From contig DAMH01000024.1 of NCBI GenBank assembly GCA_002499585.1, forward strand, positions 9,072 to 45,226: a DNA stretch of 36,155 nucleotides, read 5' to 3'. The notes beneath the pieces are model-generated. The model was not told the DNA's origin, did not search any database, and saw only the letters and a list, made by a program, of their open reading frames with translations. The translations under genes and the position numbers were made by a program. Below are positions 27,302 through 35,314 of this stretch, in pieces; the first letter of the stretch is position 1; each line of letters opens with the position of its first letter. Origin of the DNA: Euryarchaeota archaeon UBA552 (GTDB taxonomy: Archaea; Thermoplasmatota; Poseidoniia; Poseidoniales; Thalassarchaeaceae).

Positions 27302-27342
27302 CCATTACAACCCCCTAAGTATAACCTAAGCAACAGCCCTGC

Positions 27343-28410
27343 ATGGCACTAGAGCTAGGACTTGGTACATTCGGCGATGTTACTGTCGGTGAGGATGGTT
27401 CGTTACTTCCACATCATCAGGTACTCCGAAATGTGATAGAAGAGGCAAAACTGGCTGATAGGCTTGGAATTGACTTCTTCGGGGTCGGAGAGCACCATAG
27501 AGAGGACTTCGCTGTAACAGCTCCAGAAGTCATACTTGGGGCAATAGCCGCTGAGACACGAAACATCAGTATTGGTTCTGCGGTGACGGTGCTGAGTTCA
27601 GATGACCCTGTGAGAGTATACCAAAGGTTCGCAACCCTCGACGCAGTCTCTAAAGGACGAGTCGAGGTAATTCTCGGTAGAGGGTCCTTCACAGAATCAT
27701 TCCCCCTTTTCGGGTACAATCTACATGACTACAACAGGCTTTTTGAGGAAAAAGTGTCGTTATTCACAAAGCTAAGGGAGGAAACCGCTGTAACATGGAA
27801 AGGGACGACTAGAGCGCCATTAACCAATCAGAATGTTTACCCTCCAACAGAAAGGGGTTCAATAAAGACGTGGATTGGAGTCGGCGGGAGCCCCGACTCA
27901 GTTATCAGAGCAGCCAAAAACAGGGCTGGCCTGATGTTAGCGATAATAGGAGGAGAGCCCGCAAGGTTCGCACCGTTAGTCAAGCTCTACTTGGATTCCC
28001 TGGAACAGCTTGAGTTGCCGGCACTTCCCATAGGAGTCCACAGCCCGGGACACATAGCCGAAACGGATGAACAGGCCAGAGAGGAGGTTTGGCCCCACCA
28101 CAGAGACCTTTTCGGAAAGATCGGCAAGGAAAGAGGGTGGCCTCCCATGACAAGAGCCCAGTTTGAGCATGGCGTGAGTCCTGAGGGGTCCCTGTATGTC
28201 GGGTCTCCAGAAACCGTTGCTGAGAAGATCATAAAAAACGCGAAGATATTGCGCCTGAGCAGGTTTGACATGAAGTACAGCAATGGATCTCTGCCCCATG
28301 AAAGGCTGATGAATAGTATCGAGCTTTACGCGACAAAGGTTGCACCCATCGTAAGGCGTGCGATGCAAGATATCTCTGTTGGCGGCGGAGAAATCATTGC
28401 CCAGAAATGA
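27343..28410 (+). CDS. LLM-class flavin-dependent oxidoreductase (luciferase-like)
   Basis: This 355-residue protein has the bacterial luciferase-like TIM-barrel pattern. It has the N-terminal strand LELGLGTFGD, DFFGVGEHHREDFAVTAPEVILGAIAAET, IGSAVTVLSSDDPVRVYQRFATLDAVSKGRVEVILGRGSF and a C-terminal SLYVGSPETVAEKI. Such enzymes are FMN- or F420-dependent monooxygenases or reductases. The conserved EHH and the GRGSF phosphate loop fit an FMN-type member, but cofactor and substrate cannot be settled here. Forty-one bases separate it from hpt, and no clearly placed promoter is evident. Confidence 0.9.
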   Translation: MALELGLGTFGDVTVGEDGSLLPHHQVLRNVIEEAKLADRLGIDFFGVGEHHREDFAVTAPEVILGAIAAETRNISIGSAVTVLSSDDPVRVYQRFATLDAVSKGRVEVILGRGSFTESFPLFGYNLHDYNRLFEEKVSLFTKLREETAVTWKGTTRAPLTNQNVYPPTERGSIKTWIGVGGSPDSVIRAAKNRAGLMLAIIGGEPARFAPLVKLYLDSLEQLELPALPIGVHSPGHIAETDEQAREEVWPHHRDLFGKIGKERGWPPMTRAQFEHGVSPEGSLYVGSPETVAEKIIKNAKILRLSRFDMKYSNGSLPHERLMNSIELYATKVAPIVRRAMQDISVGGGEIIAQK

Positions 28411-28479
28411 TTCTTAGAGCACATAGTTCCATGCAACCGATGAAATACACGCTTACGGCTCACAGCACAAGGTGATACA

Positions 28480-29586
28480 GTGGATCTCAATCGTCACGAT
28501 TTCGAATTAGACGATTTGGTCGCCAAAATCAAAGAAAATGACCATCGTTTGGTGGCTCTCCAGGTTCCTGAGGGCTTGAAAATGCAAGCTCTTGAGATGA
28601 TGGATGAGATCGAAACCGAAACCTCAGCAAGAGTCGTTCTCTCAGCAGACCCTTGTTATGGAGCGTGTGACTTGGTGCACGACAAGATGCAGAATATTGG
28701 AGTTGAACTGGTAGCCCACATGGGCCATTCTCAGATGAACATTGACTCTGGAATGCCAACCCAATTTATTCCCGTAACGTATGATGGCAATCCGGAGATC
28801 GCTCCTGTACTCCCATATCTTCATGCACACAGAGACATAGCGGCCAGTCGTTTGAATGGTCCCTCCGGGCCTGTGCTTTCTGAGTTAGAGGCCCTAGACA
28901 GGTTTGAAGACATGGTTGGTAGAGTATCTCCACTGACAGACACTAAGCTTGGCTTAGTCGGCAGCATACAGCACCTCCATCTACTTCCGACATTTAAGAA
29001 ACATTTTGAAGAGGCAGGATTTGATGTGACGATACCAGTGGGGGGAGCGAGACTTTCCTTTCCGGGCCAGGTCCTTGGATGCAATTACTCAGGTGATGAT
29101 CCAACGGTAGGCCATTATGTGTTTCTGGGCAGTGGTGATTTCCATCCAATAGGATTGGTCTTGCACACAGGAAAACCGCTCGCGATGTTGGATCCTTACA
29201 CAGGCGAGGCCAGAGAAATGGGCAGGGAACGTATAGAGAGGATACTTAGGCAAAGATCTGGCCTAATCATGTCTTCCATGGAGAAAAAAAGATTTGGTAT
29301 ATTGATCGGTGCCAAACCGGGTCAGATGAGAAGGAATCTGGCGTTGCGGATGAAGAGGATGCTTGAGAAGCACGGCAAGAAAGGATATCTCTTAGCGATG
29401 GAACACGTTGGCCCCGAATTAATCGATTTCTACCCAGTAGATGTATTCGTGAACACTGCATGTCCGCGGATAGCGATTGACGATGCTGTGAAATACGCTA
29501 AACCCATGATTACCCCCTTTGAACTAGAGGTGTCGTTAGGTGAGAAAAAATGGGAGAATGGGTATCAATTTGACGAGATTCCTTGA
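28480..29586 (+). CDS. dph2: Diphthamide biosynthesis protein Dph2 (2-(3-amino-3-carboxypropyl)histidine synthase)
   Basis: Dph2 is the [4Fe-4S] non-classical radical-SAM enzyme that transfers the aminocarboxypropyl group of SAM to a histidine of elongation factor 2. The three conserved cluster cysteines are visible: C59 in ADPCYGACD, C201 in LGCNYS and C328 in NTACPRIAID. An extra Cys (C63) follows the first. Length is 368 residues, normal for archaea. The start is a GTG at 28480 preceded by AGGTGA (28470-28475), giving the expected N-terminus. It lies 69 bp after the luciferase-like gene. The need for an Fe-S cluster links it functionally to the SUF locus in this window. Confidence 0.93.
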   Translation: MDLNRHDFELDDLVAKIKENDHRLVALQVPEGLKMQALEMMDEIETETSARVVLSADPCYGACDLVHDKMQNIGVELVAHMGHSQMNIDSGMPTQFIPVTYDGNPEIAPVLPYLHAHRDIAASRLNGPSGPVLSELEALDRFEDMVGRVSPLTDTKLGLVGSIQHLHLLPTFKKHFEEAGFDVTIPVGGARLSFPGQVLGCNYSGDDPTVGHYVFLGSGDFHPIGLVLHTGKPLAMLDPYTGEAREMGRERIERILRQRSGLIMSSMEKKRFGILIGAKPGQMRRNLALRMKRMLEKHGKKGYLLAMEHVGPELIDFYPVDVFVNTACPRIAIDDAVKYAKPMITPFELEVSLGEKKWENGYQFDEIP

Positions 29587-29637
29587 TCGTACGATATCTG
29601 GATATCTCTAAGAGCGGCGCCCTAGAATAAGACTTGA

Positions 29638-30813
29638 ATGGCAGGCTATCTAGACCGTATCGGAGCGGGTAAAATCCTCCTGGATAGGGCTCCTTTGTCA
29701 TATGACTGGGTCCCAAGCTCGCTTGTGGGCCGAGATAATGCGCTGTCACGCCTAGCTTCCATTTTTTCACAAATCACAAACCCATCTGTCAGCTGCAAAG
29801 CAGTGGTAACAGGCCCAGTCGGATCTGGTAAGACCGTCTTGACTCAGGTTTTTTCTAAAGACCTGAAGAGCCATCTCCAAGGACGTAGGAAGATCCTTCA
29901 CACCCATATCAATTGCAGGAATCACCCGTCTGGATCTCAAGTTTTACAGCAAATAGCATTGAGCTTAGATGAAAGACATCCAGAGCGAGGTCTGAGTCCT
30001 GGTGAAGTGGTACAGTCGATAAGAAGATATCTCAATGCTCGAGATTCACATATGCTGCTGGTTCTTGACGAAGTAGACGTGATGATCAGGAGGGACAGCT
30101 CAGACGTCATTTACCGGCTGCTCAGAGTGGATGAAGGCAAGGATGAGTCGGGGACTCTGTCCATTATTCTAGTCAGTCAAGACGCGTCGCTGCTGAAGCT
30201 ATTTGAGCCAGCCATAATATCCCGGCTAGGTGCGAGCAACAGTCTCATTCTTGGCGCTTACGGCGAGAAAGATCTTCTGGATATAGCTACTCAGCGTGCT
30301 CAAGCATCCTGTCTAAAAGGATCGATTAGTGACGCTGTATTGTCAAAGATTGCAAGATATGCTGCCAGCACAGGTGATGCTAGACTGGCAATTGAGTTGT
30401 TGGAAGCGTCAGTTATTAGGGCAGAGGGGGATGGACGCAGTGAAGTCTCAATCTCTGATGTCAAGCCGAGCGAAGTAAGAATCTCGTCCCTTGAGCCGAA
30501 TACAGTCGATGGTCTCCCAACACATCAGAAGCTCATACTTCTTGGCATATGTCGACGATTAAAGAAAGACGATATGATATCAAGCGGAGATGCCCTGAAA
30601 CTTTACCATGTCGTTTGTGAGGAGTTTGGATACGACCCGAGGGGGTACACAACTTTTTGGAAACACATGAAGTCTTTGGAGAATCTGGGTATGATTGAAA
30701 GTCGGACCGATTCTGCAATAAGAGGTCGTGGACGTACACAGCACATCACTATGTCCAACTTACTTCCAGGGGTGCTGGAGGCAAGGCTTTCTGACATTCT
30801 GCCAATCGATTGA
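29638..30813 (+). CDS. cdc6: Orc1/Cdc6 family replication initiator
   Basis: This 391-residue AAA+ initiator has an intact Walker A GPVGSGKT (residues 59-66), Walker B LVLDEVD (141-147), a sensor-like ILVSQD, a sensor 2 GDARLAIELL and a C-terminal winged-helix domain (about 300-385, ending RGRTQHITMS). Orc1/Cdc6 proteins bind origin recognition boxes and load MCM. The ATG at 29638 is 52 bp after dph2. No AT-rich origin-like stretch is seen immediately on either side. The nearest such region is at 35087-35361. Confidence 0.92.
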   Translation: MAGYLDRIGAGKILLDRAPLSYDWVPSSLVGRDNALSRLASIFSQITNPSVSCKAVVTGPVGSGKTVLTQVFSKDLKSHLQGRRKILHTHINCRNHPSGSQVLQQIALSLDERHPERGLSPGEVVQSIRRYLNARDSHMLLVLDEVDVMIRRDSSDVIYRLLRVDEGKDESGTLSIILVSQDASLLKLFEPAIISRLGASNSLILGAYGEKDLLDIATQRAQASCLKGSISDAVLSKIARYAASTGDARLAIELLEASVIRAEGDGRSEVSISDVKPSEVRISSLEPNTVDGLPTHQKLILLGICRRLKKDDMISSGDALKLYHVVCEEFGYDPRGYTTFWKHMKSLENLGMIESRTDSAIRGRGRTQHITMSNLLPGVLEARLSDILPID

Positions 30814-30835
30814 TGTGGTCGACGTTTCCGAACCG

Positions 30836-30845
30836 CTCTTATAGG
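30836..30845 (+). promoter_or_regulatory. Putative TATA box for the S6e gene
   Basis: CTCTTATAGG lies about 37-46 bp before the S6e ATG at 30882. The predicted start near 30869 gives a short leader of about 13 nt. Confidence 0.4.
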
Positions 30846-30881
30846 GGTCGAGTCTCGCATCGCTTGCTCTAGGTGTTTGCA

Positions 30882-31370
30882 ATGGCGGGCGATCAGACTT
30901 TCAAAGCGGTTTTGAACGACACCGACCCCAAGGTAAAGGGTCGATCCTTCTCCATAGACATAACCGGCACTGGATACAATCACTTCCTTGGAAAAAGCAT
31001 CGGTGACACCGTGGATGGAATGTTTGTTGGCGAAGGTGATCAGGCCCTTACCGGATATACGCTGGAGATAACTGGTGGATCTGATGCCACAGGAAGAGCG
31101 ATGAGGCCAGATCTTGATGGCGGCGGAGTAAAACCAGTGTTGGTCAGCCCCGGCATTGGATACAAAGGTAAACGGTACGTAAACAAAAACGGCAAAATAT
31201 ATCGCTACAAGTATGACGGTATCAGAAGAAGAAGGAATCTAAGGGGCAATGTAATCAGCCAGACTACACGCCAAATAAATTTGAAAGTAGTTGATTACGG
31301 TAAAAGGCCACTAGGTGTGATTTTCGGATTAGAGGACGAGGCCTCCGCTGGATCCTCCGAAGAGGAGTGA
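30882..31370 (+). CDS. rps6e: Small-subunit ribosomal protein S6e
   Basis: This 162-residue protein has the S6e core: FKAVLNDTDPKVKGRSFSIDI, FLGKSIGDTVDG, YTLEITGGSDATGRAMRPDL and GIRRRRNLRGNVIS. The RRRRNLRGN block is the family signature. I chose the ATG at 30882, with TAGGTG six bases upstream; a GTG at 30873 would add three residues. It has an acidic tail (GSSEEE). It precedes the aIF2-gamma gene by 15 bp, an arrangement conserved in many archaea. Confidence 0.95.
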   Translation: MAGDQTFKAVLNDTDPKVKGRSFSIDITGTGYNHFLGKSIGDTVDGMFVGEGDQALTGYTLEITGGSDATGRAMRPDLDGGGVKPVLVSPGIGYKGKRYVNKNGKIYRYKYDGIRRRRNLRGNVISQTTRQINLKVVDYGKRPLGVIFGLEDEASAGSSEEE

Positions 31371-31385
31371 AGCGGCGGGTTTGAA

Positions 31386-32627
31386 ATGGTCAACTCACTT
31401 CCGTCTCAACCTGAAGTTAACATAGGCATGGTAGGACATGTCGACCATGGAAAAACCACGCTCACAAAGGCATTATCGGGGGTTTGGACCGACACTCACT
31501 CTGAAGAACGGAAGCGCGGCATAAGCATCAAGCTTGGATATGCTGATACGGCTTTCTACAAAACAGATGATGGTAATTTCTACCCAACTGGAAAAAGACC
31601 CGATGGGAGCCAGGACAGAACTACAGAGCTTGAAAGGGTCGTATCATTCGTAGATGCCCCTGGCCATGAGACACTAATGGCAGTTATGATCTCAGGAGCA
31701 TCCATAATGGATGGGGCACTTTTGTTGGTTTCTGCGACAGAGACGTGTCCACAGCCACAAACAAGGGAGCATCTCGCAGCACTGGAAATAGCAGGCATAC
31801 AAAATATCGTGGTTGTCCAGAATAAAATCGATTTGGTATCCAGAGAAAGGGCCATTGAGTCCCACGGAGAGATCAAATCGTTCCTGAGTGGTTCTATCGC
31901 ATCCGATGCACCAATCATACCGATTTCGGCCCAACAAGGTGTCAATCTTGATGCTTTGATAGAAGCAATTGAAGAAACCATCCCTACTCCAGACCGATCA
32001 GATGAAGCGCGTGGTTTGATGTATGTAGCAAGATCGTTTGACATAAACAGACCGGGTTACAGGCCATCAGAGCTCAGAGGAGGCGTTATTGGCGGAAGCG
32101 TTGTAAGGGGGTCATTCTCCATTGACGACACCATCCTGATAGCTCCAGGCAGGAGGGTTACAAATGGATCTAAAACTAATTGGGAGCCAATAAAGACCAA
32201 GATTCAAGGCATAAAGGGAGGAGGCCTATCTCTAGATTCAATCCATGCTGGAGGTCTCTGTGGTATCTCAACGCCACTAGACCCGATGATTACCAAAGCA
32301 GATGATCTGTCCGGCCAAGTAATGGCTCGAGAAGGGGAACTGCCTCCAGTATGGCAGGACCTCAGAATCGATCTCGTCTTACTGGAGGCAATGGTGTCCT
32401 CATCAGGTGAGACCCCGGAGAATGTCAGACCCTTGCAATCCGGCGAGGTGTTGATGCTAAATTCCGCCACGGCGACAAGTGTTGGGACTGTTTCGAAAAT
32501 AAAGGGCAAGAATGCAGCATTGAAGTTGAGATTACCGATTTGCGCCGAAGTGGGGAGTAGAATCACACTCTCAAGACGAATCGGCTCCAGATGGAGACTG
32601 ATCGGTCACGCCTCGATAATGGGGTGA
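31386..32627 (+). CDS. eif2g: Translation initiation factor aIF2 gamma subunit
   Basis: This is the GTPase subunit of the archaeal initiator-tRNA carrier aIF2 (413 residues). G1 is GHVDHGKT, switch 1 is RKRGISIKLGYAD, G3 is DAPGHE, G4 is NKID and G5 is SAQ. Domains 2 and 3 follow with RSFDINRPG and GGVIGGSVVRGSF. Between switch 1 and G3 most orthologues carry a four-cysteine zinc knuckle. Here that stretch (about 31550-31640) has no cysteine and reads YKTDDGNFYPTGKRPDGSQD, so the knuckle is lost or replaced. The stop overlaps the start of the PIN gene (TGATG). Confidence 0.95.
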   Translation: MVNSLPSQPEVNIGMVGHVDHGKTTLTKALSGVWTDTHSEERKRGISIKLGYADTAFYKTDDGNFYPTGKRPDGSQDRTTELERVVSFVDAPGHETLMAVMISGASIMDGALLLVSATETCPQPQTREHLAALEIAGIQNIVVVQNKIDLVSRERAIESHGEIKSFLSGSIASDAPIIPISAQQGVNLDALIEAIEETIPTPDRSDEARGLMYVARSFDINRPGYRPSELRGGVIGGSVVRGSFSIDDTILIAPGRRVTNGSKTNWEPIKTKIQGIKGGGLSLDSIHAGGLCGISTPLDPMITKADDLSGQVMAREGELPPVWQDLRIDLVLLEAMVSSSGETPENVRPLQSGEVLMLNSATATSVGTVSKIKGKNAALKLRLPICAEVGSRITLSRRIGSRWRLIGHASIMG

Positions 32628-32992
32628 TGAGCCTGTCTGGGCTAATCATAGATACCTGCGGCTGGGTGGCTATGATAGATGCTAAGATAAATCTGGATGA
32701 GGGCATTAAGTCAATTCTAGGGAAGCCATCACTTCTCACGAATGATACTGTAATGAAAGAATTGACGAGACTTGAAGCAACGCGTAGCAGTCTTCTAATC
32801 GACATACTAGAAAGTAGGGCCAACATAAGAACACATGATCAGATGCACACCGACGATGCTTTACTAATGATGGCTAAAGACACGGGTTACCCTGTCTTGA
32901 CTGTCGACCGCCGATTGAAGGAGCGCTTGATCTCTGAGGGATGTTCATATGTCGAGGTAACTTCCGGTAGGGTGTTCAGATTGGTTGATTAG
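32627..32992 (+). CDS. PIN-domain nuclease (Fcf1-like, linked to aIF2-gamma)
   Basis: This 121-residue PIN-domain protein retains the usual acidic residues: D9 (LIIDTCGW), E45 (TVMKEL), D76/D77 (HTDDALL) and D94 (LTVDRR), which coordinate the metals for RNA cleavage. The ATG at 32627 overlaps the aIF2-gamma stop; an earlier in-frame ATG at 32591 would lie inside that gene. In many archaea a PIN protein sits immediately after aIF2-gamma and is thought to act in rRNA processing or RNA quality control. There is no antitoxin partner, which argues against a VapC toxin. The 3' end overlaps the convergent DUF357 gene by 4 bp. Confidence 0.85.
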   Translation: MSLSGLIIDTCGWVAMIDAKINLDEGIKSILGKPSLLTNDTVMKELTRLEATRSSLLIDILESRANIRTHDQMHTDDALLMMAKDTGYPVLTVDRRLKERLISEGCSYVEVTSGRVFRLVD

Positions 32993-33291
32993 GGCAGCGT
33001 GAAAAGGTCCTCGTCCCCATGTCCGTCCATCAGACCGATCCTCACCGCGCAATCAATCCATGCATGAGCGTAGTTCACAGCACCGTAGGCCCTTACAAGG
33101 TCCCCGTGTTCGAGAAAATGTTGTGAGTCACTGAGATAGTCATCAAACATCCTCGTGATTTTATCGAGCTTCTTCTTTTCAACTTCGCTGGTTGCTATTG
33201 GGCTAGCTTTTTTTCTCGCTTCTTTAGAAAGCTGTATGTACTTCAATACCCTTGCTTTGGTTAGCGTAGTTTTGTCATCATCTGAGAACAT
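32989..33291 (-). CDS. DUF357 family protein
   Basis: This 100-residue helical protein contains YLSDSQHFLEHGDLVRAYGAVNYAHAWIDCAVRIGLM, matching DUF357, a small archaeal family of unknown function. The N-terminal half is charged. It starts 14 bp inside the end of the upstream AAA+-like gene on the same strand, implying co-translation, and ends against the PIN gene. Confidence 0.82.
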   Translation of the reverse strand: MFSDDDKTTLTKARVLKYIQLSKEARKKASPIATSEVEKKKLDKITRMFDDYLSDSQHFLEHGDLVRAYGAVNYAHAWIDCAVRIGLMDGHGDEDLFTLP

Positions 33292-35086
33292 TGTAGGCCT
33301 CCTCGGTTATGGTAAAGTATCGAACTCTACCCTCTTTCCTAACCTTCAGGAATCCATTTCTCTGAAGTTTATTGAAAATTTGAGACAATCTTGGTCTACC
33401 AACCTCAAGTCTGGCTTGGAGTTCCGGATCAGAGGGGGATATTTCTCTTTTTGATGAATCGATGAGGATCAGTTTCTCGGATTTTGTTAATTTTCTAACA
33501 TATGAAAAGTTGAATATTTCGGGTTTTTCCCACACAGGTTCATAGATTTCTGGGAAAGTTATCTCGCTATTCCTCCCAATCCCTGCATATTCATTCGATT
33601 GCGGGGGGCTTGTGATTCCTTGATGCGGATCGGGAACCTCTTGGATGATTGGTGGTAGTGTGGCCTCGAAATCTTCACTGACTGTCCAGACCGCCTGATT
33701 TGTAGAAACAACCGGAGATTCCTCAAATTCTTCTTTAGGATCCTCGTGAAGAATTGACGGTTCGATTTTCACAACATTTTCCCTCGTAAATGGAATGTTT
33801 GATATCTCGCTCGCATCTATGATTTCACTGTCACCTCCGTCTGTCGGCATCTCAAAGGATGTGGCATTAGTTCGTTCATGCAATCCTGAAAATGCAGACT
33901 TGGGTGTTGTCTTATGCTGAGGATCGATTGGCGGTGGTTCTGTACCGGGTTCCATCCAAAAGTATCCATCCTCTTCGTCATTAGTTCTCAATGTGGTTTC
34001 CTGTGTAGCGTCGGTGGATCTATTTGAGGCGGATCCATTGAAATCTGGAGTAGCCTCGTGTCCAATTTCAAGTTGTTCTAGGGATTCTTGATGATTGATG
34101 ATGAGGTTGTCTTCGTCCTGTTCTTTCAGAGCCACGTATTCTGTTTCCGTCATATCCTCAACAACAATCGTTTCATTTTGCTGAGGTGGGCCATAATCGT
34201 ATATCGATGATATGGGCTCTTGGCCGGTTGTTTCCGATGGGGTGTCTTCATGAGGGGGTAATTCTTCATCTAATTCTACCGGCTGACTCATCTCAGACCA
34301 TCGAACAAGCCTCTCTAGCGAGCCCGACCTTCCGCTTATTCCTCTTTTTTCGTCAACTAGGTCTCTAAGGGTCCTTACCACTGCCCTGGGCAATCCTTCA
34401 GTCAATTCATGAATTTTCTTGAGCAGGATTGGATGCATCATCCACCTCTGACGGGCAACCCTCGAAATTCTTCTGTCCACAAGAAGTTGAATTTCGTCAA
34501 TTCTGAAGTTTCTCAACAAATATGGCGTGTCGAATATATCTAGAGTTTCTTCCTCTAGAGAAGCCAGCTGTCTTGGTAACATTGTGAATATTACTAGCCC
34601 CCTCATTTTCTGCATTATCTGAATTAGTCTTGGAATAACCGTACTTACCTCCACGTTGTAGGGTAGATCAAATGCTATCATTGGGATTGGTCCGTCTTTG
34701 TTTTCCAACTCTCTAGACAGGTTGGATATCGTTTCGGAAATTACCGACGGAAGGTTGTGACCAGTGAAATGTGCGGCTACTTGTGTGACCATGTTCTTGA
34801 CCGGATCAGCATCCATTGGCCAGTAGTCGCTGATGAAAGGATTGGATGTTTGAGATGCTATTGCATTAAGTAACGAGGTCCTTCCCGAGCCTCTCACGCC
34901 ATTGATTATTACCATCCTCGATGATCCTGAAATAAGATGTTCCCTGCATTCCATTACTATCTCGTCTCGTCCAATTAAGTCCTGTGCCTGGCCTATAGAC
35001 AGCGGTCGGATCTCAAACGGGTTTCCGCTGAGAGTTGGCAGGGCCAGCATAGCAGGATCAACTCCCATGGAGGATTGTTGTTTCAC
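33278..35086 (-). CDS. AAA+/Orc1-like protein with degenerate Walker motifs, acidic linker and C-terminal winged helix
   Basis: The 602-residue protein has three parts. Residues 20-270 look like a P-loop AAA+ domain (NPFEIRPL, DLIGRDEIV), but Walker A is GVRGSGRT (63-70) with Arg at the Lys position, and the Walker B candidate MIAFDLP (D140) lacks the following Glu. A sensor-like strand LVIFTMLPRQ and a lid-like EGLPRAVVRTLRDLV follow. Residues about 275-525 are acidic and low in complexity, probably disordered. Residues about 535-602 form a winged helix with a basic wing (KVRKEGRVRYFTITEEAY). The start is a GTG at 35086 just below a TATA-like element, or the ATG at 35068. It diverges from the repeat-rich gap and overlaps the DUF357 gene. 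DNA-binding regulator or replication-associated protein are both possible; function is not established. Confidence 0.75.
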   Translation of the reverse strand: MKQQSSMGVDPAMLALPTLSGNPFEIRPLSIGQAQDLIGRDEIVMECREHLISGSSRMVIINGVRGSGRTSLLNAIASQTSNPFISDYWPMDADPVKNMVTQVAAHFTGHNLPSVISETISNLSRELENKDGPIPMIAFDLPYNVEVSTVIPRLIQIMQKMRGLVIFTMLPRQLASLEEETLDIFDTPYLLRNFRIDEIQLLVDRRISRVARQRWMMHPILLKKIHELTEGLPRAVVRTLRDLVDEKRGISGRSGSLERLVRWSEMSQPVELDEELPPHEDTPSETTGQEPISSIYDYGPPQQNETIVVEDMTETEYVALKEQDEDNLIINHQESLEQLEIGHEATPDFNGSASNRSTDATQETTLRTNDEEDGYFWMEPGTEPPPIDPQHKTTPKSAFSGLHERTNATSFEMPTDGGDSEIIDASEISNIPFTRENVVKIEPSILHEDPKEEFEESPVVSTNQAVWTVSEDFEATLPPIIQEVPDPHQGITSPPQSNEYAGIGRNSEITFPEIYEPVWEKPEIFNFSYVRKLTKSEKLILIDSSKREISPSDPELQARLEVGRPRLSQIFNKLQRNGFLKVRKEGRVRYFTITEEAYNVLR

Positions 35087-35113
35087 ATTGTCTTTAATAT
35101 TAACGTATAATTA

Positions 35114-35122
35114 CGTTTATAT
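35114..35122 (-). promoter_or_regulatory. Putative TATA box for the AAA+-like gene
   Basis: On the minus strand this reads ATATAAACG, identical to the element upstream of sufC. It predicts a transcript start near 35091, a few bases before the GTG at 35086, which would be almost leaderless. It overlaps the repeat region, so a protein on the repeats could control it. Confidence 0.5.
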
Positions 35123-35192
35123 TTTCTATTTTAACGCTTTTTTTCTCATTTTTTTAAATAAAATCGTTTTTTTGCCCAATTTTGAGGAAATG

Positions 35193-35236
35193 TTAACGTA
35201 TAATTAACGTATAATTAACGTATTATTAACGCTTTA
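35193..35236 (+). repeat. Tandem array of four 11-bp units
   Basis: TTAACGTATAA occurs twice, then TTAACGTATTA, then TTAACGCTTTA, contiguous with no spacer. The absence of spacers excludes a CRISPR array. Confidence 0.9.
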
Positions 35237-35282
35237 TGTAAAATATTAACGCATTAATATTGCTTAATTTATGTAAAATATT
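35233..35282 (+). repeat. 15-bp direct repeat pair
   Basis: TTTATGTAAAATATT occurs identically at 35233-35247 and 35268-35282, 35 bp apart. The first copy overlaps the last tandem unit and the beginning of the 35246 unit. Confidence 0.85.
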
Positions 35283-35297
35283 TGATTTCGAGAGTGA

Positions 35298-35314
35298 AAT
35301 AAATTCGATTTATT
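35298..35314. repeat. Short AT-rich inverted repeat
   Basis: AATAAAT-TCG-ATTTATT is a perfect 7-bp inverted repeat with a 3-bp centre. It may be a regulator site, or its right arm (about 35308-35314) may be the TATA element of the HMG-CoA reductase gene, which would give a start near 35339. Confidence 0.5.

Larger units (their letters stand above)
35100..35256 (+). repeat. Seven dispersed/tandem copies of TTAACGYWTWA
   Basis: Units begin at 35100, 35131, 35193, 35204, 35215, 35226 and 35246, all on the plus strand and all sharing TTAACG. The 3' half varies (TATAA, CTTTT, TATTA, CTTTA, CATTA). The copies at 35193-35236 abut with an exact 11-bp period, close to one helical turn, which would put proteins on the same DNA face. 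No copy of the reverse complement core CGTTAA is seen on the plus strand. Confidence 0.85.

Noticed and set aside
27317..27325. TATA box (AAGTATAAC) for the luciferase-like gene
   Set aside because: It lies only 18 bp before the ATG, so the predicted transcript would begin inside the coding sequence.
32627..32992. VapC toxin of a toxin-antitoxin pair
   Set aside because: The gene is coupled to aIF2-gamma as in many archaea and has no small antitoxin gene beside it.
35100..35256. CRISPR array
   Set aside because: The units are 11 bp, contiguous or irregularly spaced, and have no unique spacers or cas genes nearby.
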